From: Acinetobacter halotolerans | GTDB lineage: Bacteria > Pseudomonadota > Gammaproteobacteria > Pseudomonadales > Moraxellaceae | DNA: 64,000 nucleotides | Direction: 5' to 3' | NCBI RefSeq assembly: GCF_004208515.1 | Contig: NZ_SGIM01000004.1 | Span: 173,102-237,101 of the forward strand | The notes under the pieces: model-generated | Databases searched by the model: none | What the model was told of the DNA's origin: nothing | Seen by the model: only the letters and a program-made list of their open reading frames with translations | Made by a program: the position numbers and the translations under genes | In this document: positions 34,574 through 43,797 of the stretch, in pieces | Layout of the letters: each line of letters begins with the position of its first letter | Position numbering within the stretch: position 1 is the stretch's first letter

Positions 34574-37402
34574 TTGCAGCAGTTTGCTATTGGTCAACGT
34601 TGGTTATCAGATACAGAAACTGAACTTGGTTTAGGTGTTCTTATTGATGTAGATGAACGTTCTATCAGCATTTTATTTCCAAAGAGTGATGAGACCCGTG
34701 TTTATGCACGCAATAATGCACCTTTGTCTCGGATCATCTTTAATGTCAAAGATGAAGTTCAAGACCAAGAAGGCGTTAAATGGATTGTTGAGTCAATCGA
34801 AGATCGTCACGGTGTATTGCGTTATGATGTGATTCGCAGCTTAGAAAATGGCGAGCAAGAGCGTAAATCTCTGAATGAAACCCGTATTGGCGCGCAAATC
34901 CAGCTTTCAAAACCATTAGAACGTCTGTTAGCTAGTCAGGTCGATTACAAAGAATGGTACGACCTCCGCATTGAATCTATGCTGTTACAAGCGCAAATGC
35001 ATACTAGCCCATTGCGTGGTTTCCTTGGTGCGCGTGTGGGACTGATTCCACATCAGCTTTATATTGCGCATGAAGTCGGTAAGCGTTTTGCACCACGTGT
35101 TTTATTGGCCGATGAAGTGGGGTTAGGTAAAACCATTGAAGCGGGTTTAATTATGCATCAACAACTAAAAACAGGGCGTTCAGAACGTATCCTGATTTTA
35201 GTGCCTGATTCATTGCAATATCAGTGGATGATTGAAATGCGTCGCCGTTTCAATTTGCAATTCTCTTTATTTGATTTGACCCGTACTGCTTCGATCAAAG
35301 AACATGATCCTGATCTCAATCCATTTTTAACTGAGCAATGCATTATTGCCAGCGTAGATCTGATGGTTGACCATGAAGATTTACGTGAACAAGCCATCGA
35401 AGCTGGTTTCGATTTACTCGTGGTTGATGAAGCACATCATTTAATGTGGAGTGAAGAAGAGGGCGGTAATGATCGTTATGATCTGGTCGAAGAGCTTGCA
35501 GAACAAACAGCGGGTGTATTATTGCTTACAGCAACACCTGAGCAGTTAGGCGTAGAAAGTCATTTTGCCCGTTTACGTTTGCTCGATCCGCAACGTTTTA
35601 GTAGCTTAGATCGTTTCCTCGATGAAGAAGAAAAATATCAACACACTGCAAAAATTGCGGAAGTGTTGATGTCAGATGATGCATTGACTGAAGAGCACCT
35701 TGCGGCACTGGAAAGCTTATTGGGTCATCGTATTGACGATCAGCCTGAACAGCGTATGCGCGCTATTCATGAATTATTAGACCGTCATGGCACAGGTCGT
35801 ATTTTATTCCGCAACACCCGTGAAGCGATTCAAGGTTTCCCTGGACGTGATTGTCAGCCAGCACCATTGCCAGCGCCAGAAGGTTGGTCAATGGATGGTA
35901 AAATGCGTGAGCAGATGTGGCCAGAAGAAGGTCAACTTGATGGCGCATGGATGGAAAGTGATCCGCGTGTATCATGGTTGATGGAAGTGCTACGCAAAGA
36001 TTTAAAACATAAGAAAGTGTTGTTGATTGCACGCAGTGGACCTGTGGTTGAAGCACTCGAAAATGTCTTACGTTTACACGCAGGTATTCGTACGGCGATG
36101 TTCCATGAAGGCATGAGCTTATTGGAACGTGACCAAGCGGCGGCATATTTTGCTGAAGACAGTTATGGTGCGCAAATTCTGTTGTGTTCTGAAATTGGTT
36201 CGGAAGGGCGTAATTTCCAATTTGCCAGTGATTTAGTTTTATTTGACTTGCCTTCAAACCCTGACGTGCTTGAACAGCGTATCGGACGTTTAGACCGTAT
36301 TGGTCAAGAAAATCGTATTCAAATTCATGTGCCGTATTTGATTGGTACTGCGCAAGAGCGTATGTTCCGTTGGTACAACGAAGCGCTCAATATTTTCAGC
36401 AGTATTTCACCGACAGCACAAACACTGCAAGAAAACTTCATTATTGAGCTTAAAGACTGTTTGTTGGCGGATCAAGGTCAGACCTTTGAAGATCTACTTG
36501 AAGAAGTCAATGTTCAACGTCAAGCCCTAGAAGCTGAGTTACAAGCGGGTCGTGATCGTTTGTTAGAATACAATTCATGTCGCCCTGTGGTGGCACAAGG
36601 CATTGTACAAGCACTTGAAGACTATGATGACAATACGACATTGCCAATGTTTGTAAAACGTTTTATGTCATCGACCAATATTGATTTTGATGAGCAAAGC
36701 AATGGCACCGTGATCATTAAACCAACTGATCAGATGCAAGTCCAAGGTTTGACTTTAGACGAAGAAGGTATGACCGCAACCTTCTATCGTGATCAGGCAC
36801 AGATCCGTGAAGACGCACAATACTTGACGCTGGAACATCCATTTATCGAAAGTATGATGGAAATGATCCGTACTCAATCCTTTGGTAGTACCAACGTTGC
36901 ATTGCTCAAATCCAATGCTTTGAAACAAGGTTCGGTATTGCTTGAAGTTTGGTTTAAAGTGGAAGTGATAGCACCGAAAGCACTAAACTTGCCTTCAAGT
37001 TTGCCAAAGCAATTGATTCGCGTATTGCTCAGTGAAAATGGTCAAGATTTATCTGCCAAAATTGATCCAAGTATCTTACGTCCGTACTTACATCATTTAG
37101 ATGGCAACAGCTGTCGCCAAGTGGTGAAAGCGCGCCGTGATGTCATTGAAGAGCGCTATGCGCAAGCTTTGGAAATTGCCAAGACATCTTTACCAGAGCT
37201 GACTCAACAAGCCAAAGAACACTACAGCAATAAATGGCAATATGAAATCGAACGTTTAACCTATCTTAAACAGTTCAATCCAAGTATTCGTCAAGATGAA
37301 ATTGAGCGTTTACAAAAGTTCCAACAAGAGGGATTGGGTTTATTGGATGGTCTTTCTGTGACACCAGAAGCGATTCAGGTTTTGGTGGTGGTAAAGCCTT
37401 AA
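34574..37402 (+). CDS. rapA: RNA polymerase-associated ATPase RapA
   Basis: Swi2/Snf2-family ATPase that binds RNA polymerase and helps recycle it after termination. The 942-residue protein matches RapA length (968 in E. coli). N-terminal Tudor-like domain (FAIGQRWLSDTETELGLGVL), then the helicase lobes: DEVGLGKT (180-187), DEAHH (285-289), LLLTATPEQLG, and the second lobe with SEIGSEGRNFQFA and QRIGRLDRIGQ. The start codon is TTG with AAGGTGG 9 bp upstream; no better ATG exists that keeps the N-terminal FAIGQRW motif. A terminator follows. Confidence 0.95.
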   Translation: MQQFAIGQRWLSDTETELGLGVLIDVDERSISILFPKSDETRVYARNNAPLSRIIFNVKDEVQDQEGVKWIVESIEDRHGVLRYDVIRSLENGEQERKSLNETRIGAQIQLSKPLERLLASQVDYKEWYDLRIESMLLQAQMHTSPLRGFLGARVGLIPHQLYIAHEVGKRFAPRVLLADEVGLGKTIEAGLIMHQQLKTGRSERILILVPDSLQYQWMIEMRRRFNLQFSLFDLTRTASIKEHDPDLNPFLTEQCIIASVDLMVDHEDLREQAIEAGFDLLVVDEAHHLMWSEEEGGNDRYDLVEELAEQTAGVLLLTATPEQLGVESHFARLRLLDPQRFSSLDRFLDEEEKYQHTAKIAEVLMSDDALTEEHLAALESLLGHRIDDQPEQRMRAIHELLDRHGTGRILFRNTREAIQGFPGRDCQPAPLPAPEGWSMDGKMREQMWPEEGQLDGAWMESDPRVSWLMEVLRKDLKHKKVLLIARSGPVVEALENVLRLHAGIRTAMFHEGMSLLERDQAAAYFAEDSYGAQILLCSEIGSEGRNFQFASDLVLFDLPSNPDVLEQRIGRLDRIGQENRIQIHVPYLIGTAQERMFRWYNEALNIFSSISPTAQTLQENFIIELKDCLLADQGQTFEDLLEEVNVQRQALEAELQAGRDRLLEYNSCRPVVAQGIVQALEDYDDNTTLPMFVKRFMSSTNIDFDEQSNGTVIIKPTDQMQVQGLTLDEEGMTATFYRDQAQIREDAQYLTLEHPFIESMMEMIRTQSFGSTNVALLKSNALKQGSVLLEVWFKVEVIAPKALNLPSSLPKQLIRVLLSENGQDLSAKIDPSILRPYLHHLDGNSCRQVVKARRDVIEERYAQALEIAKTSLPELTQQAKEHYSNKWQYEIERLTYLKQFNPSIRQDEIERLQKFQQEGLGLLDGLSVTPEAIQVLVVVKP

Positions 37403-37417
37403 ATTTATAGTTTTAAT

Positions 37418-37448
37418 AAAAAAACGAGGGTATTGCCCTCGTTTTTTT
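37418..37448. terminator. Terminator between rapA and dps
   Basis: Stem AAAAAAACGAGGG / CCCTCGTTTTTTT around TATTG, between convergent genes, so usable from both sides. Confidence 0.9.
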
Positions 37449-37462
37449 ATGCTGAGATAAAA

Positions 37463-37960
37463 TTATTTTTGGTCGATATTGGCTTCCAAGAACCATAAAT
37501 ATTGATCTAAATCTTCCAAAGCAGCATGAATAATATCTTCAGAAATTGGATCTTCAATTTCATCAATGGTGTCACGCAAATGATTTGCCACCACGCCATA
37601 ACGATCGGCAAGTTCTTTTAAGTGATCTTGTACAGCATGTATAGCGACGGGATAAGGTTTTAAATGTGAGCTTTCAGCAACGGTTTGTGTGGTTCCTAGT
37701 GCCGTTCCACCAATTTGGACTGCACGTTCTGCAACATTATCCAAATGCGTAATAAGCGAGGTACGGAACATATCTAACATTTCATGAACCGCGATAAAGT
37801 TACTTCCTCGCATATTCCAGTGTGCTTGTTTGGTCAGCAATGATAAATCAATAAGATTGGCAAGAATTTGATTGAGTATTTTAACGGTGGCTTCTTTGAT
37901 CGAGTCGTCTAAATTATTACGTGTATAAACTTTTAAAGTTTTAGCTGCTGAAGAACTCAT
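37463..37960 (-). CDS. dps: Dps-family ferritin-like DNA-protection protein
   Basis: Twelve-subunit mini-ferritin that oxidises and stores iron and protects DNA. The ferroxidase signature is [22 protein letters not shown] (about 46-67 from this start), with the His, Asp and Glu ligands in the usual order, and the C-terminus has [15 protein letters not shown]. The ATG at 37960 (MSSSAAK) has GAGG 5 bp before it; an upstream codon adding MNEVT has no such site. 165 residues fits the family. Monocistronic. Confidence 0.94.
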   Translation of the reverse strand: MSSSAAKTLKVYTRNNLDDSIKEATVKILNQILANLIDLSLLTKQAHWNMRGSNFIAVHEMLDMFRTSLITHLDNVAERAVQIGGTALGTTQTVAESSHLKPYPVAIHAVQDHLKELADRYGVVANHLRDTIDEIEDPISEDIIHAALEDLDQYLWFLEANIDQK

Positions 37961-38159
37961 AGTTACCTCATTCAATTATAGTAGGGTGAAACAAAGTGAA
38001 TAAAACCTTTATTTCAACTTAGCCTACGCCTAATGATGGGGGATTGAGTGTTTTAATTTTCTGTGCTTTTGTAATGCTTAGTCTATAAAAATAGGGTAAG
38101 TATATAATATTCAAATACTTACCCTATTGGAATTGTAATTTAGAGTTTTCGAGTGCCAT

Positions 38160-38855
38160 TTATCTTAGACTGGCTTCATCCAAATGACGTGCGCCCTCTA
38201 AAATCATACGAATCATCACCATGGTTTGTTCTGCAACTTCTAGACGTTGTTCGGCAGGCAGATCAAGAACTTTTGCCCCCATATTGAAAACCAATTGGGT
38301 GATGGCTTTCGCTGCAATATCCGCATGGCTGATTTTGCTGTTATTCATTTGCTCCAAACGAATCAGATCTTCTTGTAATTCTTGTTGGAAAAAAATCAAC
38401 TGGCGATCAACTGCGGCTTTATAAGAGGTCGAACCTGTATAACTCTCACGAAGTAATAAGCTGAGATTGCCTTCATCGGCATCGAGTTGCTGAATAAACA
38501 CTTCAACTGAGCTGCGGATGATACTTTGCTGTAACACGGCTTTTAATCGCGCTTCACGAATAATTTTACGCAAAACTAAGCCCGCTCGATCAATTAAGGC
38601 AATGGCGAGTTCATCAATATCCTTAAAATGACGATAAAAACTATTGGGTGCAATTGCCGCTTCACGTGCAATTTCTCGAAGACTGAGTGATGAAATGCTT
38701 TTTTGTGGACCGATTAAATTTAAAGTTGCTTGAAATAATTCTTCTTTGGTAATCGTCGCTTTTCGCCCAACAGTACGGATGGGATGTTTAACTGGATTGA
38801 CATCTTGTTGCGCTAATGTGTCATGAGTTGGTGCTGTCAAAGAAGAATGAACCAT
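38160..38855 (-). CDS. TetR-family repressor, FabR/DesT-like
   Basis: A 231-residue repressor with an N-terminal TetR helix-turn-helix (RKATITKEELFQATLNLI, then SLREIAREAAIAPNSFYRHFKDIDEL, about 57-82). The N-terminal extension of about 30 residues and the FYRHF/DELAIALIDRAG stretch resemble FabR of E. coli and DesT of Pseudomonas, which sense unsaturated acyl-CoA and repress desaturation genes. It is divergent from a ferredoxin reductase-desaturase pair, the same arrangement as desT-desCB. An in-frame TTG at 38864 is less likely than ATG 38855. Target control through the 38920 dyad is inferred. Confidence 0.88.
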   Translation of the reverse strand: MVHSSLTAPTHDTLAQQDVNPVKHPIRTVGRKATITKEELFQATLNLIGPQKSISSLSLREIAREAAIAPNSFYRHFKDIDELAIALIDRAGLVLRKIIREARLKAVLQQSIIRSSVEVFIQQLDADEGNLSLLLRESYTGSTSYKAAVDRQLIFFQQELQEDLIRLEQMNNSKISHADIAAKAITQLVFNMGAKVLDLPAEQRLEVAEQTMVMIRMILEGARHLDEASLR

Positions 38856-38919
38856 TGTTGTCAAAATATAAGTGAGCTAGTTCAGAGTATAGCGGTTGTC
38901 TGTGAACTTGTGAAATACA

Positions 38920-38971
38920 AATTATTATACACATGTATATATACAAATATATATACATGTGTATAATAATT
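38920..38971. promoter_or_regulatory. Perfect 24-bp inverted repeat, putative double operator
   Basis: Two 24-bp arms (38920-38943 and 38948-38971) are exact reverse complements around CAAA. Each arm holds a near-palindrome centred on ACATGT: TATACACATGTATA in the left and TATACATGTGTATA in the right, with centres 24 bp apart. It lies between the TetR-family gene and the ferredoxin reductase gene, 25 bp before the latter's ATG. Two TetR dimers could bind. As RNA it would also form a very stable hairpin. Confidence 0.75.
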
Positions 38972-38995
38972 AAAAAACAACCAGAGTAACTGCTC

Positions 38996-40066
38996 ATGTA
39001 TGCAACCGAAAAGAGAAATTCTCTATTCAATTCATTGGCTCAAAGCGTAATGAACAGCCATGACGCCAATTTTTGGTTACAGAAAATCAATCCATTATGG
39101 TCGATTAATCAACCTTTAGCCAAAGTCGTAAAAAAACAAATCGTGGCAAAAGATACCGTGAGTCTTATTTTGCAGTGCAATCGTCATGTAAAGCGTGGTG
39201 TAGCAGGTCAGCATCATCCGATTACTGTTGAGATCGCTGGTCGTCATTACGAACGTACTTATAGTTTGATGCAATTAGATGAAGATAATCTTTGTTTAAC
39301 GGTTAAAAAGGTTGATCAAGGAATCGTGAGCTCTTGGTTGGTTGAACAAAGTAAAATCGGAGATATTCTGTATTTCGGTCAACCGTATGGTGAAATGCAA
39401 CGCCATCATATTCAAACCCCTCATTTATTACTATTGGCGGCAGGTAGTGGCATTACCCCGATGTTGAGTTTGATTGAGGAAATGTGCCAATCAAAACAAC
39501 TTGTGCGTATGCCTGTTCAACTGATGTATTGGGTGAAAACGCATGAAGATGCAGCTTATGCTGAATATTTAAAAGAAGTTGCAGAAAATTTTCCAAATTT
39601 TAGTTATCAAATTTTTTATACCCAAGAACAAGATCAACGTTTAAACCACAGCCATGTAGCGCAATTCACGACTTTAAGTGAAACGACAGTATATGCATGT
39701 GGGCCATCAGGATTTGTAGCGACAGCGGAAACATTGTTTGCAGATGCGGCCTCGATTCAGACAGAAGCATTTAGTTTGAGTCAATTTGATGTTGATGCAA
39801 ATGATACGGGCTTTATTAATGTTCGGTTGACCCAGTCCAATAAGACTGTGGCAATTCCAAAAGGGCAATCGATCTTAGCGAGTTTGGAACAACAAGGCAT
39901 TAAGCCAAATCACGGCTGTCGTATGGGAATCTGTAATAAATGCGCCTGTAGCAAAGTGCAAGGTGCAACCAAAAATCTTCTCAATGGCTCAGCCAACCAT
40001 GAACCAGCTCAGCTATTAAAAATTTGTGTAAATTCGGCTCAATCAGATCTTGTGATCGACCTATAA
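38996..40066 (+). CDS. Ferredoxin reductase with C-terminal 2Fe-2S domain
   Basis: A 356-residue flavin reductase that passes electrons from NADPH to the desaturase. FAD domain with RTYSLMQ (about 83-89), nucleotide domain with LLAAGSGITPMLSLIEEM (about 143-160) and YACGPSGFV, and a plant-type ferredoxin at the C-terminus with C-x4-C-x2-C in HGCRMGICNKCACS plus a later KICVN. The order FNR-like then ferredoxin matches Pseudomonas DesB-linked DesC and Acinetobacter homologues. The stop is 14 bp before the desaturase ATG, so they are one operon. Confidence 0.92.
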   Translation: MYATEKRNSLFNSLAQSVMNSHDANFWLQKINPLWSINQPLAKVVKKQIVAKDTVSLILQCNRHVKRGVAGQHHPITVEIAGRHYERTYSLMQLDEDNLCLTVKKVDQGIVSSWLVEQSKIGDILYFGQPYGEMQRHHIQTPHLLLLAAGSGITPMLSLIEEMCQSKQLVRMPVQLMYWVKTHEDAAYAEYLKEVAENFPNFSYQIFYTQEQDQRLNHSHVAQFTTLSETTVYACGPSGFVATAETLFADAASIQTEAFSLSQFDVDANDTGFINVRLTQSNKTVAIPKGQSILASLEQQGIKPNHGCRMGICNKCACSKVQGATKNLLNGSANHEPAQLLKICVNSAQSDLVIDL

Positions 40067-40080
40067 CAGAGAAATTAATT

Positions 40081-41175
40081 ATGAATATGCCTGTTAAAAT
40101 TGAATATTTTAAAAATCCTAAAAACCGTGATTTGACTGCCGCAGAGTTAGATGATTTTGCACGTGAGCTCGATCAAATCAAACAAGAGGTCTTGAATGAT
40201 TTAGGTGAAAAAGATGCCAAATATATCCGTCGTGTCTATTCTTCTATTCGTTATAGCAGCATATTAGGGCGTGCTTTGTTATTCGCTGGTTGGTTTCCGC
40301 CGGCATGGTTGTTGGGTACAGGTTTATTGGGCTTTGCCAAAATCATGGAGAATATGGAGCTGGGCCATAATGTAATGCATGGCCAATATGACTGGATGAA
40401 TGATCCAAAATTCAATGGTCAGACCTATGAGTGGGACACTGTAGGAACATCAGACAATTGGCGACAAACGCATAACTTTAAGCACCATACTTACACCAAT
40501 GTGAAAGGGATGGATGATGATGTTGGCTATGGTGTGTTTCGTCTGTTTCCCGAACAACGTTGGTCGAAACTTACTTTGATTCAACCTTTGTACATCGCGC
40601 CATTTAGCTTGTTATTTCAATGGGGCGTTGCGATTCAAAACCTTGAACTAGGTAAAGTGATATACAAGCGTAAATCAATCGCGCAATTAAAGCGTGAATG
40701 GCAGCCAGCGCAAAAGAAAATCATGAAACAAATGTTTAAAGATTATGTGTTTTTCCCACTGATTGCAGGGCCTTCGGCAATTCCTGTTTTTGCAGGTAAC
40801 TTGGTTGCCAATGGGATTCGTAATGTTTGGACATTCAGTATTATTTTTTGTGGTCACTTCACCAAAGATGTCGAAGTTTTTCCTAAAGCTATTTTACAAA
40901 ATGAAAGCCGTGGACATTGGTATATGCGTCAGATTCGTGGCTCATCCAATTTAACGGGTTCAGAAGCTTTTCATATTTTGACAGGTCATTTGAGCCATCA
41001 GATTGAACATCATTTATTTCCAGATATTCCTGCACGTCGCTATCGTCAAATCGCACCGAAAGTTCAGGCTGTCTGCGAAAAATATGGCTTAAATTATAAT
41101 AACGCGAGCTTTGTGAAACAGTTCGGTGAAGTGGTTGGGCGTATTTTTAAATATGCATTGCCGTTTAAGAAGTAA
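40081..41175 (+). CDS. Membrane fatty-acid (acyl) desaturase
   Basis: A 364-residue integral-membrane di-iron desaturase with the three histidine boxes: GHNVMHGQ (H-x3-H), HNFKHHTYTN (H-x2-x-HH) and HQIEHHLFPD (H-x2-HH). About four membrane helices. It makes unsaturated acyl chains in lipids, here with electrons from the reductase encoded just upstream. An upstream ATG at 40024 lies inside that gene; 40081 (MNMPVKIEY) is preferred. Position of the double bond (delta-9 likely) is inferred from the context with FabR/DesT. Confidence 0.9.
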   Translation: MNMPVKIEYFKNPKNRDLTAAELDDFARELDQIKQEVLNDLGEKDAKYIRRVYSSIRYSSILGRALLFAGWFPPAWLLGTGLLGFAKIMENMELGHNVMHGQYDWMNDPKFNGQTYEWDTVGTSDNWRQTHNFKHHTYTNVKGMDDDVGYGVFRLFPEQRWSKLTLIQPLYIAPFSLLFQWGVAIQNLELGKVIYKRKSIAQLKREWQPAQKKIMKQMFKDYVFFPLIAGPSAIPVFAGNLVANGIRNVWTFSIIFCGHFTKDVEVFPKAILQNESRGHWYMRQIRGSSNLTGSEAFHILTGHLSHQIEHHLFPDIPARRYRQIAPKVQAVCEKYGLNYNNASFVKQFGEVVGRIFKYALPFKK

Positions 41176-41187
41176 ATTTTTGAACAT

Positions 41188-41226
41188 AAAAAAGCCCTGA
41201 GTTTAATTGCTTCGGGGCTTTTTTAT
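41188..41226 (+). terminator. Terminator of the desaturase operon
   Basis: AAAAAGCCC and GGGGCTTTTTT form the stem around TGAGTTTAATTGCTTC; the last pair is G.U-like. It also faces the SIMPL gene. Confidence 0.75.
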
Positions 41227-41254
41227 TTAGACTGTTTTGCAGGTCATCTTGTGA

Positions 41255-41956
41255 TTATTTAAACTGAATTGCACCGTTGGCATTGACAATAATCTTAGAT
41301 TCACCAGCTGCCATATCTTGAGCAGGTGCAGCTTCAGCCATCGCGAATTTAGCCATACCACCACGCATAATCGGCTGCGGGAAATAATTACTGGTATTTA
41401 GATTTAAACTTACAAGATTATATTGGGCTTTATTCCAAGCTTGGCTAATGGCTTGTGCGCGTTGCTGGAAGTTTTTAGATGCCTCAATCATCAATTCATT
41501 TTCAACTTTTTTACGTTGCTCATCTGAGACGGTAAAGTTGATGGATTGAGTTTGGAAGTTTTGTTGTAATTCACTGATCAGCTGACTAGCAGCTTTAAAG
41601 TCTTTACTTTCAAGTTGGATTTCAGCACGAGCTCGCCATTCTTTGAGTTTTCTGCTGTCATTGTCATAAACTGGATAAGTACTTTGTGCACCAGTCTCTA
41701 CTTTTACTTGCGAGTATTTGCGAGAAATTGCTTGCGCTTGATTCATCAATTGATTGATTTGATTTGAAAGCTCAGCAGGCTGTTTGTGGCTTTTCTCAAT
41801 ATAGAGAACTGCACGCATTTCATCATTCGCCACTTGACGTGAGGCATCGGCTTGAATATTGACAATGTTATAATTTAGTTTTTCTGGCTCATGGGCAAAA
41901 AGAGTGGGGCTCAGTGTTGCTCCAAGCATCATAGTCATGAGAGTTAAAGTACGCAT
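41255..41956 (-). CDS. SIMPL-domain (DUF541) periplasmic protein
   Basis: A 233-residue exported protein with a signal peptide (cleavage after LFAHEP, near residue 22). The body is a SIMPL/DUF541 domain: VNIQADASRQVANDEMRAVLYIE at the start, VKVETGAQSTYPVYD in the middle and KIIVNANGAIQFK at the end. E. coli YggE of this family affects oxidative stress; the biochemical role is not known. It is monocistronic and faces the desaturase operon across the terminator. Confidence 0.88.
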   Translation of the reverse strand: MRTLTLMTMMLGATLSPTLFAHEPEKLNYNIVNIQADASRQVANDEMRAVLYIEKSHKQPAELSNQINQLMNQAQAISRKYSQVKVETGAQSTYPVYDNDSRKLKEWRARAEIQLESKDFKAASQLISELQQNFQTQSINFTVSDEQRKKVENELMIEASKNFQQRAQAISQAWNKAQYNLVSLNLNTSNYFPQPIMRGGMAKFAMAEAAPAQDMAAGESKIIVNANGAIQFK

Positions 41957-42423
41957 AAAAAATCCTTGGAATTTAGTATCAAAAATTTATTTTTACATGT
42001 TCGATATTAAAAAGAAGCAGTGGAAAATATCTGCACATTTTGTGGGGTATTTGTAATATCTGTGTAGTATCTTGCAAACGAGAAATAAAATATAAATCTT
42101 TTATAAATTAGTATCTTAATTGATCATATTTGACCATTTATCTAAAAATAATTTTCTGGTTAAAAAAAGCTTACTTTCTTTCGCTTGTCACATAGTATGA
42201 TGATAATTCATCATACTTAATTGAAAGAACTTTTTTTTCAATAATATTAGATCAGTGTAAGGCATAAAAAGTATTTCTTTTCTCTAAAAATTAGGTATCA
42301 TCTCGCTCCTAGTTGAAAGATATAAAACATTGTGTCTGCACTAGATTCTAACAAGCACCGAGTCCTACGACCGCAAGTCACCAGACTTATTTCTTTTCCC
42401 CATATCAGAGATGGTAATTCGAT
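41957..42423. other. 467-bp upstream region of dat-ddc
   Basis: No gene seen. It is A+T-rich and contains a perfect dyad at 42194-42217 and a start-codon hairpin at 42401-42426 (listed separately). The long leader (about 200 bp between dyad and start codon) leaves room for further RNA structure. Confidence 0.5.
42194..42217. promoter_or_regulatory. Perfect 10-bp dyad upstream of dat
   Basis: AGTATGATGA and TCATCATACT flank TAAT. The symmetry is exact over 10 bp each side. It contains the run GATAAT but fits the Fur consensus only partly (about 11 of 19 in the best alignment I could make by eye), so the binding protein is unknown. Confidence 0.5.
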
Positions 42424-42426
42424 ATG
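42401..42426 (+). promoter_or_regulatory. Hairpin over the dat start codon
   Basis: CATATC (42401-42406) pairs with GATATG (42421-42426), whose last three bases are the ATG of dat. The 14-nt loop holds the likely ribosome site AGAGATGG. The stem is only six A+T-rich pairs, so the effect may be weak. Confidence 0.35.
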
Positions 42427-43794
42427 AGCGTTACTTCCGTAAATCCTGCCGCTAATGCAACCAACGAATATTATTTGACTCGCCAAAGTCAGATGGAATC
42501 AAATGTTCGTAGTTATCCTCGTAAACTACCGTTGGCAATAGCAAAAGCGCAAGGCTGCTGGGTTACTGATGTTGAAGGTACAGAGTACCTTGATTGTCTA
42601 GCTGGGGCAGGAACATTGGCTTTAGGTCATAATCATCCTGCGGTGATTCAAAGTATTCAAGATACATTGGCAAGTGGTTTGCCATTACATACTTTAGATT
42701 TAACGACTCCTTTAAAAGATGCGTTTACAGAAGCACTTTTGGCATATTTGCCAGGTGGTAAAGAAGAATATTGCTTACAGTTTTGTGGACCTACGGGCGC
42801 AGATGCGACCGAAGCAGCGATTAAACTAGCAAAAACTTATACTGGTCGTAGTTCTGTGATCAGCTTCTCTGGCGGTTATCATGGTATGACCCATGGTGCG
42901 TTATCGATGACGGGTAACTTGAGTGCAAAAAATGCAGTCAATGGTTTAATGCCAGGCGTACAATTCATGCCATATCCGCATGAATATCGCTGTCCACTCG
43001 GTTTGGGCGGTGAAGCTGGTGTTGATGCTTTAACTTACTTCTTTGAAAACTTCATCGAAGATGTTGAAAGCGGCGTAACTAAACCTGCTGCTGTGATCCT
43101 TGAAGCGATCCAAGGCGAAGGTGGTGTGGTGACTGCACCAATTAAATGGTTGCAAAAAATCCGTGAAGTGACTGAAAAGCACAACATCGTTTTAATTTTG
43201 GACGAAGTTCAAGCTGGTTTTGCACGTTCAGGTAAAATGTTTGCCTTTGAACATGCTGGTATCGAGCCTGATGTTGTGGTGATGTCAAAAGCTGTAGGTG
43301 GTAGCTTACCGCTTGCGGTATTGGGTATTAAACGTAAGTTTGATGCTTGGCAGCCAGGCACGCATTCGGGAACTTTCCGTGGTAATCAACTCGCAATGGG
43401 TACGGGATTAGCATCACTTGAAGTGATTAAGGAACAAAACCTTGCCCAAAATGCTCAACAACGTGGTGATTTCTTACAAGCAGAACTGAAGAAACTTGCG
43501 CAAGAGTTCCCATGTATTGGTAACGTGCGTGGTCGTGGTTTAATGATTGGTATCGAGATCGTTGACGAACGTAAAGCAGCAGATCATATGGGTTCTCTTC
43601 CTGCCGATGCTCAGTTAGCAGCAGCGATTCAAACTGCATGTTTCAACAATAAGTTATTGCTTGAGAAAGGTGGTCGCAATGGTACGGTTATTCGTTTACT
43701 TTGCCCATTGATCATCAATCAAGATGAATGTGTTGAAGTTATTGCGCGCTTCAAAAAAGCAATTGCTGAAGCATTAAAAGCAGTGCGAGGCTGA
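42424..43794 (+). CDS. dat: Diaminobutyrate-2-oxoglutarate aminotransferase
   Basis: Converts L-aspartate beta-semialdehyde and glutamate to L-2,4-diaminobutyrate, first step of 1,3-diaminopropane synthesis. A 456-residue class III PLP aminotransferase: [22 protein letters not shown] (PLP phosphate), [28 protein letters not shown] (DEVQ Asp contacts PLP) and [17 protein letters not shown], whose Lys forms the Schiff base. It ends 3 bp before ddc. The pair dat-ddc is characteristic of Acinetobacter. 1,3-Diaminopropane is a growth-related polyamine there and a building block of siderophores such as acinetoferrin. Confidence 0.95.
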   Translation: MSVTSVNPAANATNEYYLTRQSQMESNVRSYPRKLPLAIAKAQGCWVTDVEGTEYLDCLAGAGTLALGHNHPAVIQSIQDTLASGLPLHTLDLTTPLKDAFTEALLAYLPGGKEEYCLQFCGPTGADATEAAIKLAKTYTGRSSVISFSGGYHGMTHGALSMTGNLSAKNAVNGLMPGVQFMPYPHEYRCPLGLGGEAGVDALTYFFENFIEDVESGVTKPAAVILEAIQGEGGVVTAPIKWLQKIREVTEKHNIVLILDEVQAGFARSGKMFAFEHAGIEPDVVVMSKAVGGSLPLAVLGIKRKFDAWQPGTHSGTFRGNQLAMGTGLASLEVIKEQNLAQNAQQRGDFLQAELKKLAQEFPCIGNVRGRGLMIGIEIVDERKAADHMGSLPADAQLAAAIQTACFNNKLLLEKGGRNGTVIRLLCPLIINQDECVEVIARFKKAIAEALKAVRG

Positions 43795-43797
43795 TTC

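Noticed and set aside
35763..36257. 164-codon minus-strand frame inside rapA
   Set aside because: Antisense to the conserved helicase lobes of RapA; no recognisable protein and no ribosome site.
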